This document shows, in pieces, positions 22,346 to 35,999 of a DNA stretch of 64,000 bases. Position 1 is the stretch's first letter. The number at the start of each line of letters is the position of its first letter. This DNA comes from Welwitschia mirabilis (lineage: Eukaryota; Gnetophyta; Gnetopsida; Welwitschiales), in contig JBOZIK010000001.1 in assembly GCA_051453625.1 (NCBI GenBank), forward strand, positions 264,979,491 to 265,043,490. The letters run 5' to 3'. The notes beneath the pieces were generated by a model that saw nothing but the letters and a program-made list of their open reading frames with translations, had not been told where the DNA came from and made no database searches. The translations under genes and the position numbers were made by a program.

Positions 22346-25300
22346 CTAAAGTAAATTATATAACCTATGTCATGATTACATCACATTACTTTATTATTAA
22401 TTTAATACTTATTAACATCATGTCAAGGTTAGATCAACATCATGTCAATGGTTACTTTAACATCATTTTACTATTACATCAGTATTTCTTAAAGATTTAT
22501 TATTTACTCCTTATGAATAGAAGTGTAGAAGGGTCATTTCTTAAGTTGGTTTGGTTGTTTTATTAGTTTTTTTCTTTAAGTAATCCCTTCTCTTGATTTA
22601 TTCTTTTATGATTCATTAGTTTCTTCTATTTTATGCTTTTTCTCTTATATTCATTTTTTTTAAATATCTCTATAGGCTTATTACTTTTTCTTTAAGTCAA
22701 ATACATTCTAACATATTTATTATTAAGGTATGCCTTCTAAATCCTTTTCCAATACTCATTGGTCTACTTGTAACCTTAGCTTCATAGTTGAGGAAGTTTA
22801 TAATTTTTTGACCTAGGTGAAATTTTATTGGATTTTAAGTTCTAATAGTTCATAGCTTCTCTTCTTTCTTCATTTCCATTTTTTCCTTTGAAAGATTTAC
22901 ATGATTTTAGATTCTATTTAAACTTCTCATGATAGTAAAGCTCATACCTTCTATTATCTAAATTTGGATTGATACCATTACTCTATAATCCATTAAGGAT
23001 ACCTTTTACTTATCTCATGGGACTCTCAAATGCATGAATTTTTTCACTTATCAATGATAGTTCTTAAAATTGTTTTCATATCACATTCCTTGATTTTGTG
23101 AATAGAAAACTTCATCACCATGGTCATTATGGGATACCTCTGAAAATCATTTTAGTTTTTTATTATGTAGCTCTTAGCATTTCAATTTCTTAGAGGGTAT
23201 TTTTGCATTTCTAATCTTATAAACCTTTATAGTATCATCTTTACTTATTATTTGTGGCTCAAGATGGAGAAGTTTCTTTGACTAGAATTATTGCATTTAT
23301 TTAAATCTCTTTACATAACTTTGATAATGGGTTTTTAACTCGCAAAAGGTTCTTCTTTCATTATATTTTTCCTTTTATGGTGGTTTATCTTTTTTGAATA
23401 TTATACAAACTTACTTTTCTTTTGATATCATCATGCCTCTTGCCTCTCTCTCACATTTCAATCCTTATAGGACTACTTCTTATAATGAGGAGGANNNNNN
23501 NNNNNNNNNNNNNNNNNNNNNNNNNNNNNNNNNNNNNNNNNNNNNNNNNNNNNNNNNNNNNNNNNNNNNNNNNNNNNNNNNNNNNNNNNNNNNNNNNNNN
23601 NNNNNNNNNNNNNNNNNNNNNNNNNNNNNNNNNNNNNNNNNNNNNNNNNNNNNNNNNNNNNNNNNNNNNNNNNNNNNNNNNNNNNNNNNNNNNNNNNNNN
23701 NNNNNNNNNNNNNNNNNNNNNNNNNNNNNNNNNNNNNNNNNNNNNNNNNNNNNNNNNNNNNNNNNNNNNNNNNNNNNNNNNNNNNNNNNNNNNNNNNNNN
23801 NNNNNNNNNNNNNNNNNNNNNNNNNNNNNNNNNNNNNNNNNNNNNNNNNNNNNNNNNNNNNNNNNNNNNNNNNNNNNNNNNNNNNNNNNNNNNNNNNNNN
23901 NNNNNNNNNNNNNNNNNNNNNNNNNNNNNNNNNNNNNNNNNNNNNNNNNNNNNNNNNNNNNNNNNNNNNNNNNNNNNNNNNNNNNNNNNNNNNNNNNNGA
24001 TTTATTTATTCTTTTACCAGTGTAGTATTTTTTAATAAGGTATTAGTTTTTATAGGGCTATACTTTTATGTTGAAGTTATGTCTTTGATGGCTAATTTGT
24101 GGCTTTCATAGATGGACACACAAGAGGAATATTCTTCTTGAACTTATTACTCATAGTAAAAGGAAAAGCCTTCCCTTGTCCACTTCTCCTCATGTTCCTA
24201 TCTCTCTAGATGAAGAAGAATAGGAACATAGTTTTCTTTTAGTTATCTAAAAGCATAAATGTTAAGTCATGGTATGCTTTTACATGTTTCTTCTTCTCAT
24301 ATTTATTTGTTTAATGATTAGTAGTTCATCCTACTTTATTTTATTTTTTATGACCTTTCAAATCTTTCCTCATTGGTTCCTCCTCATAAAAATGGTAAGA
24401 TTAGTCTGAATGACTATAAAAACATCCATTTAAGAGCTGAAGTAAGTGACCTCATTGGTTTACCATCCTTATTTAGCTTAGAAATTTCATCACTAACTAA
24501 ATTCAAGGAAGATCATCCTAATGGGGTAGTTGATGTTAACTTCTTTTTATATGTAGCTAATTTTTATACAACTTTCTCTTTTGGTTCTTGAGGTTTTATG
24601 ACTCCTCTTGATGTTCAACCTTATGTCATATTTACTATTCCAAATCCTCCTACTACTCTTGTGATACCATTAGTGCCTTTAAATTCTAATGTAAATAGTT
24701 ATCTTCTTACCTTGGTTTTTTGCCTAGTGTTAAAGACTTAGGTACTACTTACTTATATTAATCAAGTGGTATAACTAGAAAGAATGAATATCAAACAAGC
24801 AATGAAGCTATCATGTATAAAGGATGCTTTGATTTTCGAAGATTAATAGGGCTATAACTTTAAGAAAGATTTCAAATGCATAAGGTTAGGTATCTTTTCT
24901 CCACATTATCCTATGAATGAAAAGATGTATTAAATTGAGTCTTCAAATATTCTTCTTTACTTATTAGAGGTAAATTTTATTTTTTTACCAATTCTTATGG
25001 GTAATCCTTTACTTGATCTTAATTATTGCTTTAATCTTTTTTTTAGGCTAATTTGGAAGTTCTTTAATCAGAGAACTAATCCCTTTCTCATAAGCAAGCA
25101 CAAACCTAGGTGACACTTGCAAATTTAGATCATAAAGATACATATATTTTTCATTTGGAGGGGGCATTAAATCACTCTGTAGAAATGATTATTATAGCTA
25201 AGAAGGACTTATGTGCTATCATTAGCATTATGTTTAGAAGGAGAATTTGGCTAATTCTCTAAAATATATTATTATTTTTCTTAATAATTATTATAGCCAT

Positions 25301-26309
25301 TTTAGATAACTTTCTTTCTAATGATAAAGAAGGGTAAATTCTTTTGAATCTACTTAACCATTCTTATAGGGGTTCTTTCCTCCATGTGGCTCCTGATAGG
25401 GATGAGCATTGATGTGTGGGTAACCTATTCTTCCTATGTTTATTTTTGACTCCATGTTATTTTCCTTATGGCTTCTTGTACTATCTTTATTTTCATTCTT
25501 CTTTTATAGTTTCTTTGCCTTTAATTAAAAATTAGACGTTTTATTTTTGAAATAATCCTATTATTATTTTCTTCTTTTCCCTAGTCTTGAGATCATTGAA
25601 AGACAATGAATTAGTATTAACATGGCTCTGATATAAATTTTAATAATCTAAATTTACTTTAAATGAATTTTTACTCCTAAAAATCAAAATGGAGGACGTT
25701 AATAAAATCAAAAGGAATTTATGAATGTAAACTATCATAACTAAAAAAATGTCATGCTTTACTCATCATTGATAAAATAAAACATTCCCATGTTAAACAC
25801 AAGGCTTTGAAGAGTGGACTGGCCAGGTTATTCTACCTTCAAGGTCTAGTTTGTGGAACTACTGAGGGATTAGACCATCTTGTCAAGGAGATTAGTATAT
25901 TTATGAAAATTAGATGCATGTCCTAAACTTCTACTTTATCATATTTTTAATAATAGTAAATAGTTATCATGATGTTTGATAATAGAGATAACTCTTCATA
26001 TTAAATATAATTGTTTTTATAGGGGTTATATCCCTTAAGTAGGAAACTATATTCTTTAACAAGCATAAGAAATGACATTAATGATAATGGATATAGGGTA
26101 TTCTTTCTTCAAGAGAAAAATGATGGTGACACTAAAAGTAAAATTAAATTAGAAGAAAAGACATTTATCATAATGACTACATCTATGCTAAACTAATATA
26201 GATAACAAGTGATAATTTATGCCAGTAGGATAAAAGTGATGGTCATTCATTTTTCAGGGATTTAAGAAAGTTTCTCATGATGAATTTATTATGCTATATG
26301 GATTAGAAA
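22346..26309. other. no confident gene; includes 504-base gap
   Basis: AT-rich, T-rich on the plus strand. A 72-codon frame at 24373-24591 and a neighbouring Pro/Val-rich stretch near 24600-24710 (DVQPYVIFTIPNPPTTLVIP) may be remnants of a retroelement polyprotein but match nothing I recognise. Near 25800-25890 the composition is less AT-rich (GAGTGGACTGGCCAGG), also unidentified. Frames drawn through 23495-23998 are artefacts of N. Confidence 0.4.
23495..23998. other. assembly gap (504 N)
   Basis: Run of N in otherwise unassigned AT-rich sequence. Confidence 1.
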
Positions 26310-26600
26310 CACTACTAGAAATATAGTAATTTAAGGTGTTTATTTTAATAAATACCTTATGTATAGAGCTTTTTAAGATGTTTATTTTAATAGACACCTT
26401 AAATAAACCTAATGAAAACCTTTTTAAGGCATTTTTTTTAAACAAATTCTTTAAAAGATCTTACGAATTCTTTCTAAGGCATTTATTAAAATAAATGTCA
26501 TAAAAATAATTCTGAGTCATTAATGTGTTTATTTTAATAAAAACATTAAATAATTTGTATTTTTAATGCATTTAAGGAAAAAATTACTTAAAAGATAGCT
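26310..26600 (+). repeat. CACTA left terminus and subterminal repeats
   Basis: Terminal CACTACTAGAAATATAG followed by at least five palindromic units such as TTTAAGGTGTTTATTTTAAT and AATAGACACCTTAAATAAA. The inverse pattern is at 58750-59054 and 15010-15319. In En/Spm such units are TnpA binding sites. Confidence 0.8.
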
Positions 26601-29600
26601 AAAAAGTAAGTTTCACTTTGAAAAAACTTTCATTTTTTTCACTTTGTATGTTTCATCTTTAATCTTCAAACCATGGTTTTCCTAATGCTCATGTTGAAAG
26701 ATGGAAGTCTTTATAATGCTATGAGACTATTGTTTTTTATTTTGGTAAGAAATTAGTTGCTAGGTCATGAACCTTCCTGTGGTATCTACTCACTGCTTTT
26801 TGGCTTGTCTTCCCTATTTGCATATGTTCTTTACCTTTAGCCTCCTTTTTGAAAAATCTATTTCCTTATTATGATCTACTTCAAACAATTTTTAGATTTA
26901 TGTGAACTTCCATCTTCTTTTAGTGGAAAATGGGTATGATCTTACGTTAGATAAATTTTTTTCATACAAAAATTATGTAAACCTAAAACTTCACATAAGG
27001 CCCTAAAAAATGTTTTTAGTTTTCATTCTTTAGTTTGAGCTAAAAAATATCTAATTTTCTTAACCAAAAATTAAAATTCATAAAGAGCATGTTTTAGCAA
27101 AGACAACATGTTTTAGTGTTGAATGTAAATGACAGTGATCATATTAACACAATGATATCATTCGTAGAAATCATAAGATCTCTCTATTTATATGAATAGC
27201 CTATCTATATAATAGTTTGAATGGATGTATAAATGTGTTTTGCAATAATATTAGGTAAATAGTAGTAGGGGTAACTAGTACTAAGGAAATGATATGTAAC
27301 TTGCTTTACCATGCTTCTTGCACTAGTCCAATGTTGAGTTAGAAAACATAATTGCTTTTCTTCTATTAAATTAGATAAATCGCTAGCTAAAATAATAATT
27401 TATCATGCATAGAAAAACGAAGTAGCATAGACTCAAGACTGCTATAAAAAACTTGATTAGAGAATTTTAGAACACGATTCAAAGATTAAAAAATCATGTA
27501 ATACTTGGTAGACACACATATAGAGTTAGAGTAGCAAGTAAAGATAAAGGTTTTATAGTTGCAATCTTAAAATAAAGATTTAGAAGAACATCTTTTAAAT
27601 TTTATAGATTTACTTTAGAATGCTAGAGGAAAAATTAAGTTATGTAAGAATGAATTTGAAGCCAAGATAAGAAAGATAGTTGAAGAGGCATAATTATCAA
27701 ATAGACACAGAGAGGAGTTAATGTATAGATTTAACAATACATTAAATGACAATGTCAGACTATAGAAAACTAAAGTTACACATACTAGAAAGGATTCAAA
27801 ATTTATTTCATAAAGTTTTTAAGCTAAAGACACATTTGCAAACTCTTATGAAGGATACAAGTAGTCTTATAGAGAAGTTTATGGATCTTAATTATTGAAG
27901 TAAAGAACTTAAAATGTAAGAACTTTTTATAGCTTTTTTGTTGTTTAAATTACAAATTTAGAAGATTTATTGCAAAAACACAAGTTAGGAGAATAGTATC
28001 CTTGGAGGTGAAGTTCAAGCCATGAGATATGAAAAGGAGCATTCAAATAGAAAATTTAAAAAACAACCTAAGAATAAAGCTAACTCTCTAAAATAAATAC
28101 TATAGTATTCGATCAAAGAATTTGATGAATTAAATGAAAAGCTAGAGATAGATGTTGCATCACTTCAAGCTAAGATGGAATCATAAAATTATTAAATGAT
28201 ACATCTAAAGAATTAAATTAAAAAACAAACAAGACATCAAGAATTAAATGATTAACTAAAGATGTTTTACCAAAGCAAGAGATAAAAATATGCATTGAAG
28301 GCCAAGTACTTAGCAGGTCTACTGCTAACACTAGTCTTTTGCTTAAAAGTTTTTCCTATTAAGAGATGCTCTTTAATGGAGAACAAAAATGGGAAGGAAA
28401 AGGTATCTCTGAGGTAGATATACCATATTTAGTGTATCCTATAAAATGAAAGAGTAGAAAATGACATATCTTCTAGTGTGCATAGGACATTTGGTATTCA
28501 AATCTTGGGGATGTAGCATATAACCCAGTCTCTGAGTCTCTTACCTTCTGAAATCTCATTACAATAAAATCTAGATCACAACATGTTTTTGTAAAAGATT
28601 GATTATAGTTATTCCATCTTTAATACGAACATTAAGAATTCCATCTTGGATTCACTAAACTCCTAAAACTCATATTATAGGTTTGATTTGTAGGTTTAAA
28701 TTATCTACTCTAGGCATTGAGCTTGCACTCTAAGTTTTGAGGTAGTGACACCTCATAATCTAGGGTCATATCAATCTTGAAGAAGCCAAAAGAATACCTT
28801 AAAGAAAAGGACCACATATGTTAAAACCACATATGTGTTATGAAATCAAAGGAATGATGTCATCTTCAATAATGTTATGCTTGATATTTATGTGCTCTTT
28901 TTAAAACTTATTCCTCTAAGCATTTATTTTTAGAACTAATTTCAAATTCTAATTAATGATAACATGGATAAAATGGGAGTGTTATCACTGTATTCTAAAC
29001 TTTCTATGAATTTTTCTTAAAAGAGCACTATGTTTATTAATGTAAATTCTTATATCTAAACACTTTAACTGAGAAATAAAAATGCAATATTTTAAAAATC
29101 TATTTGTTCTTATAAATATGAAAAAAATAACATAAAAAAAAAGTATATCATATAAAATCTAGCAATTTTAGTTATGAAAACATTAGAATAGTATGTTTTA
29201 CCTTTTATGCACCCTTGTGTTTCTTATATTCTTTCTTAAAAAACTTCATACCATTAAACTCCTCAGAAACATATATTTGCATTTATTAGAAATTTAAAAA
29301 GTATATGAAGCATGTTAAACATTCAATCTTTTTACTTAATTGAAACGCAAAGTATATGATATTTATTTTTTCCACCTCTTTCAAGCCCTCCAAAGCAAGC
29401 AGGTCCTCAAATATAAAGTCATGCATATAGATTACAAAATAGGAATGTGTATTAATAGAGACATGTTATTAGCAAGGATATTATAATTAAATACTAGAGG
29501 GGTAATGTATTAGGCCTTCCTAATCAGATCCATCAGTCTCTTTCACCTATTACTGCTAATTGTAACCTTTTGCTTAGATCAGATTATAGAGAATTTTACT

Positions 29601-32451
29601 TTGTATTGACTAACCCTTTTTCTTGCATTTATGTTGATACTAGGAGTAGTAGCTTCTGATCTCATCTTTTTTAGTAGGAGTAATAGCTTTAAATTATTCC
29701 TTATGGTTGAAGCATTCTATGGTACTTACAGTAGAGGTAAATATGTAATAATTATCATTGCTGAAGTTAAATCCTATTGTGAATTCCTAGTTTTGAATTT
29801 CATTATTTTATAGTTTTGATAGTAAGATCATGCTTATTAGCTCTAGTTTTTCATGGATTATTTTGGTTTTAATTGACATATATTATTTTAGATTAGGCTT
29901 TTGTTGAGTTGTCTTAATTTTTTAAAATAAAGTTCATGTAATGTGCATCATTTCATTAGGGCTATAGGTGTTATTTTACCTGGCAAGATAGAAATCTTTT
30001 CTACATTAAAAATTGCAAGTGATATCAGAAGATAAGAAGATTTCAAACTAATGTTTATTTCTCGTAGCTATATTATCATACACAATAAAAATATCAATAA
30101 ATATCAAGAATCTTAAAGCTTCACTAATCTCAATTCAGTACTTCATCACTGATAGGTCAAAGACTATTGTAGGCTTTTGATATTTCTCATAAAATACAAG
30201 CCTAAATCTCTTTTTATTTATGTGGGGACGGTAACATTCTTTATTCTTTTTACATCATCTTAGCTCATGAAATTACAAAGGGGTAAAAGATTTACATCTC
30301 TTCCTCTTTAGTAGTGAATCAGTAGTACAATAAGAGTAATTTATTATAAGCCATTCAATGAATTTTTTATAGCATATAAGGCTTGCAACTCCTAAGTCTT
30401 ACCTCTCTTATTTTATTTTTTTTTCTTTGAGTTATACCCTTTCTTATACTTAATACATAGGTTGTTTGCTTATTTATAATAGATGATGTATTACAAAATT
30501 AGACTAGACTTGGAATCTTGTATCTAGAGAAAACATAAAGATGAATTTCAAACATTTTCCTTGTTCTACTAATCATTTATTCTTCCATTTAGTTATATTA
30601 TGGTATTAAGCAAATGTAAAGTACAAGATTGTAACTATTTAAAACATTTAAAGTGAAATAAGTTACAAATTGTAAAAATCCAATAGACCTTCTAGTGTGA
30701 GGTGTTCCACATCAATGATATCTAGTTTAAGAATAGTTCCATCCACATCAATGATATCTATACACTTACCTTTAACTATCTTCTCATGAAGCCCAATTGA
30801 AAACCAAATTATTTAGCTCTTCTAATGTGAGGTTATATCTTCTCTTTCCTTGCATATGACTAAATAAGATATGATTATGATCACATGTTGAAGCTAAACA
30901 TGATTAAACTAATATATTTCTTGCAATTTTTATTAGACATAAATAGCTTCATTGAAAACATGTTCCAACATTTGTAGGTAATAAGATATGAAATTTGTTA
31001 CTTAAAATATCAATGAATGCATTGACTATAAAATAGTTGAAAGTCAAAAAAGGTAAAATGGAAATCATTGCATTTAGAGTAAAAGCTACAATGCTAGAAT
31101 AAGATGAATATGTAATGATTTCCAAATATATCTTTTATCTTTTTGTAAGATCATGGATAATTTTTTCATTAGTTTTTGTCAAGCTAGTTCAAACATTCTT
31201 ATCATATACAATCACATAGCTATGNNNNNNNNNNGAATTAGGTGATGAATTCTGTCCACCTATTACCAATGTAATTTCAAATTGATTTATAGTTTTAAAA
31301 GCTGAAATTGTCAATTAATAAGATTAAAAAACATGGTCACCTATCAATAATAATCTACTAAATAGATGAATATCTTTCCTCATAGTTCTTATTGTAGGAT
31401 TTCATGTTCTCCTTATCTTTAACTATAGCTGCATACAAGTATTCCATTACAGGCAACTCTCCATTAAGAGGGAAACATTTTTTGGTAAAATACATATCAT
31501 ATAAAACACTTATAAATATGAGATCAAAACTATTCAAAAAGCTGGAACACAATGACATAATATTCTCAACCCTTAGTAGATGACTATTATCTCATAAACT
31601 CAAAAAACATTTTCCACAAAAAAATAAAATAACCAATTTAGTAAATACATGAAATATAGAGTAATATTAATGTAAATTAGAATACCAAAGCATGTGGAAA
31701 ATGAGATACATATTCATTCATTACATGCCATTCAAATGACATAAAAGGGATATTTTTATCTAGTATATTATCTAAGCAAAAGCTTATCGCAAATTCCTTT
31801 TTATTTTATGTACAATTCCCATATTGTAAAATGCCTTAGCATATATAAGTATTTGGATTACTTCCTTTTCATAGTAGCTAAGAGTCAAATTATATTGAAT
31901 CCTGTAAAATTTGGGGCTGTTATGGCATTCTTACTTTCTATCTCTTTTAGGAAATCCTAAGTTTAATTGTTATGTATTTGCATTACAAAATTGCATTATA
32001 ATTCTTTAATTTACATAACTCCAAATTTGCTTGAAACACCTATAACTAGTCTTATCATTCTTTCATACATTGAAGCTATATTAGAGAATATATAAGAATA
32101 ATTACATTTTGCTAGATAACATCCTAGAAAAATTTTGAATTCATGATTAGTGATTTAGCATTGTCACTATAGTGAGTTACTTTAACACTGTATCAGTATT
32201 AGACTACTTAATATTTATTCTACATTCTTACAATTTTTGATGTTCCTCTACGATAATTTATCTAGTGTTAAAACTATTATAGGAATACATCGAATGACAT
32301 CATTACATCCATAATCATCATCCAATAAATCCATTTATGTGAGGAACGAGGGCTAGATGTTTATAAATACGTATTACATAATCAATTACATTTAAATTTA
32401 TATCTATAACTTTAAAAAATATTATATACTTATTTGTCTAATATTAATATG
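26601..32451. other. CACTA left arm, no recognised gene
   Basis: AT-rich. A Lys/Glu/Asn-rich, coiled-coil-like but stop-ridden stretch lies near 27430-28300 on the plus strand. A direct repeat CACATCAATGATATCTA occurs at about 30709 and 30743. A 60-codon frame at 29631 looks non-coding. Nothing identifiable as captured host gene was found. Ten N at 31225-31234. Confidence 0.45.
31225..31234. other. assembly gap (10 N)
   Basis: Ten N in the CACTA left arm. Confidence 1.
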
Positions 32452-33015
32452 TATAGGGCATGTAAGGAATATAAGAATGATGTAAAGAAGTTCATAGAAT
32501 TTACAACTAATGATTCTTTTAGGTCTAAAGACATACTTTATCTAGTGTAAAATGCTACAACATTTGTTATTGATAGCCAAATATAGTTTTTGAGCATCTT
32601 TTATGAAAAGGCATGGATCATACATACATAAATGGATTATGTATGGGAAAACATTAGATGGATACTATGACCTATAGTGGCAAAAATATAATACAAGATA
32701 ATCTTGTTTTCATGGTAAAAGAAGTTTTTATATTCTTTAATAATGGTAAGAAATTACATGAAGAAAAAAATACCAAGTATTTCTCAAATTTTAATAATTT
32801 TATTGGTAATGTAACAAATGTAGAATAAGATAGGTTAATCAAAGAAGTTAAGGAGTTATTATACCTTAATTATATAAAATATTCAAAGCTTTCTATGATT
32901 ATCAAATTACTTATCATTAAAGTAAGGTATGAATTCTTAAATTTAATGTTTTCAATGTTGTTTGATCTCTTGCATAACTCTTTCCTAGAAAGTACTACAA
33001 TTTCAAGTTCTTATG
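32452..33015 (+). pseudogene. CACTA TNP2 transposase, N-terminal part
   Basis: Starts at an ATG at 32452 and reads MYRACKEYKNDVKKFIEFTT, the transposase-associated domain typical of TNP2 N-termini, with a degraded YTxWxxHGE-like end near 32620-32655 (IHT, Stop, MDYVWEN). Near 32845-33010 comes the segment that precedes the catalytic region: LNYIKYSKLSMIIKLL, FLNLMFSMLFDLLHNSFLES, TTISSSY. The reading is cut at the last Tyr by the LTR at 33016. TNP2 recognises element ends and cuts and rejoins DNA. Stops within the first domain show it was already decaying. Confidence 0.85.
33011..33015. other. target-site duplication, left copy (TTATG)
   Basis: TTATG directly before the TGATAGG edge of LTR-A; the same five bases follow LTR-B at 47363-47367. 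Confidence 0.85.
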
Positions 33016-34292
33016 TGATAGGATCGAGAACCCTAGAGGAGGGGTGAATAGGTTCTTTTACAAACTTATGCCAAAAAAAAAAAAAAAAAAATCTATCTAA
33101 GCACATTTTACATATGAAAATAATGGAATCAAGAATTGTGCATACAAAAATAAAATCAAAAACTGAAAGTAAAGAATCAAAAGACAAAAAATCACAAACT
33201 ATCAATTGTGATGCACACTAGATTTGTAGTGGTTTGGAAACTCCCTTACTCTACTCTCAACAATCAGCTTCTTCTAAGCTTGACCTTGGATCTTTGTTAC
33301 TTCATAGGTTTTTTCAAGTTCACCTGTAATCCTTACAAGTAGACTTTTATAGGATAAGTCTTAACATTAACAATAAACTTGTACAGGGTAAGTCTCAACC
33401 TTAATAACAAACTTTTGTAAGCTAAGTCTCAATCTTTAAAGACAATGCATGTGATGTAATGATGCCTTGATTGCTTGGATATTACATGTTCTATAGCAGT
33501 AAAATGAATGGAGCTCTTCTCTAATAGATTATAATGATGAAGCCCTTAGATCTGATTCTAAATGAAGATCTTATGCCAATGATTATTTTCTAAATCAGAT
33601 GTGAAGCAATACAATGATATACCAATGAAAGTACAACCTGATCTTTCAAATCCACAATTATTGTGCCAAATACAAAGAGTGCCCAAAAAAATCTATAGAT
33701 TAACAATAGCATAGCTATTAAAAATGGAGGACTACTAGGATTTATTACAAAAGAATTATGCCTTCTACGACTATAAATAACTAGAAAATGACTAGGTAAT
33801 AGCTAGGTAATGAATACATAACATTAAATATTTTACTTTTTTATGACATCTGGTCGATCCCACAAAAATCCGGTTGATTCCATGAGAGTTCAGTCTATCC
33901 CATCTTGGGTCCAATCAATCCCTTATCTCTTGGTCTAGATCTATGGTCTATCAGCTTATCAGGTTTAATTGAACCCATTAAAATTTAGTCGATCCCTTTC
34001 CTCTTGATCTGGGACTAGTGCCTGCTAGTTTCTTAAGTCCAATCAACTCATAAGAATCCAGTTAGTCCCTTTCTATTCAGTCCATTTTTCTTGTGACAGC
34101 TTCAGGTGCGGTTAACTTATTTAGGATTCGGTCGACCCCCACTAGAGGTTCACATGACTCAGTAGGTTTCTAATGCATTTTTTGTCTAATTCTTTCACCT
34201 ACAAAGCTTAATCTCATATGCACATAAGATATAACATTTTGCACTACACAAAAGATATTAGTTTGAGATCAATTGACAAATATAATCTAACA
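33016..34292 (-). repeat. LTR-A (3' LTR of the insertion)
   Basis: TGATAGGATCGAGAACCC edge at 33016 and ATAATCTAACA edge at 34292. Contains an A tract (33066-33088), the ACTCCCTTACTCTACTCTCA block, repeated AGTCTCAACCTTAA blocks, and a string of GTCGATCCC/GTTGATTCC-like blocks at 33840-34150. It differs from LTR-B at perhaps 15-20% of sites by eye, with many C-to-T or G-to-A differences, so the insertion is old. Confidence 0.9.
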
Positions 34293-35579
34293 AAAGCTAC
34301 ATCATTTCACTTTAGTAATTATGCTTTTTACTTGAATTATTATGTTAGTTTGAATTCTCTTTCTCATTTCTAGATCTCTCATATCATTTTACTCTTTATG
34401 ACTCATTACGATTTTGATTTTACTGATAGATTTTGTAATCTGTCTCTATGAAAGAATAACATTAGAAGTATACTACAAATGAAAGTATTAGTATTATTGA
34501 TAAAACATGGGTTTGGCCATGCAGTATTTATATACTAGGATAATCTTTCTATTTAAATTACATTAATGATAGATACAAGTGTAGCTAGATGTGATCACAA
34601 ATATCTTTTAGGTGTTATTGTTGGGGATAGTGGTATATTAGCTACAGTAGGGCATGCATAGAATTTAGTTTTGTATATCCATTTTAGTTTTTAGTTTTTT
34701 TATTTTTTGTTTTATTTTTTAATAGTATTTCCTTTTTAATTCCTTCTTCTTTTTTATTTTTTCTTTTCTTTTTATCACTAATAAATTGGTGTTTATCATG
34801 CCTTGCAGTTTATCAACAGAACCTAATCTAGTGACTTATTTTTTTCTTTTTTTCTTTTTAGTTTTTCATCTTTCTTTTTTTTAGTTTTTATTTTTATTTA
34901 TTTTCTTTTCTTTCTTTTCTTGCAAAATATTATCTATAGAGTATATTAAATTTTCTTATAGGGATTAATCTTTTATAGGTTTTAAAGAAAAGACAATAAG
35001 AAAATAATACAAAAAAAAATCATTGTTCTATCCATATTTTCTTTCTATCATTTCTTATCTCTTATTTTTATTTCTCTATCTTAGGTGACTTCTTTAGTAG
35101 GTACTTGAATATTATTTTAAATAAGATCATTATTAGTAAAGCTTAGGGACATGTTTTATATATGCATTTTTCATTTCCACATTTCCTTTATTACATTGCA
35201 TTACATTATAGATATTTATTTTTGTATTATCTCTTTCATTTATTTTACATGTAGGACTTACCTATTCATTATCTGTATAGAACCTTTTATTCCATATTTT
35301 CAGTCATCTTGAGTATTACATTTCCTTCTTTGACCACACATCTTACATGCCAAAATACTAGTACTTCCATCTTGTGTCAGCTGTGCCATCAACTTCTTAC
35401 ATCAAATATTCTTCATGTTTTGTGAATTAAATATCCATATCATCTTTAATAATTTCATGTATTGTGTGCATCCAAAAATGTAAATTTTCTTCATTATTTT
35501 CTTACATTTTGTAAACTAGCAATGTGTCTCTCACAATACACTTTCATGAGCCTTAATCCTTACTCTTTTATCCAAAATC
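34293..35579. other. interior of the insertion, T-rich, no gene
   Basis: A long TTTTTAGTTTTTATTTT-like low-complexity stretch covers about 34670-34940. I see no retroelement domain. Confidence 0.5.
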
Positions 35580-35990
35580 ATAATCCTTACCTTTCATCTA
35601 GGGCTCAACCTCAATGAAATATTAAGGATTGCCTTCAATGTCAATACTTAAATGATCCCTCATATACCATTGAATCTTCTCATGCATATACATGGGATTT
35701 TGACACCTCTTTATATCATGATGAACATTTATCTTACTTCCATAATTTTGAATCTAAGGATTCTTGCTCTTACTAAGAGAATTATGAGTCTTTATCTTCT
35801 ACCTTTTCATATGACTCTAATCCTCATCCTTTATTCTCTTATAAATACCAATCATTCTATCCTTCATCTTTTTATCAATATCCTTCACTTTTCAAAATTC
35901 AACAATCCTCTTTAAATTTCCTAGAAGCTACACTTCATAAGTTCATGAAAGTCCAACATCTTACTTGAGGATTATTGAACTTGGAGAATA
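35580..35990 (+). pseudogene. Ser/Tyr/Phe-rich frame, gypsy gag-linker-like
   Basis: Plus-strand frame with three stops in about 135 codons, rich in Ser, Tyr, Phe, Pro and Gln (FSYKYQSFYPSSFYQYPSLF) and ending SSLNFLEATLHKFMKVQHL. The ending resembles the SSLEexxxxFM segment found before the coiled coil in plant gypsy gag proteins. No zinc knuckle or protease follows. The assignment is tentative. Confidence 0.3.
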
Positions 35991-35999
35991 GAGTTAAAT

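Noticed and set aside
23394-24111. 213- and 229-codon frames
   Set aside because: Most codons fall in the 504-base gap; the flanks are AT-rich and unmatched.
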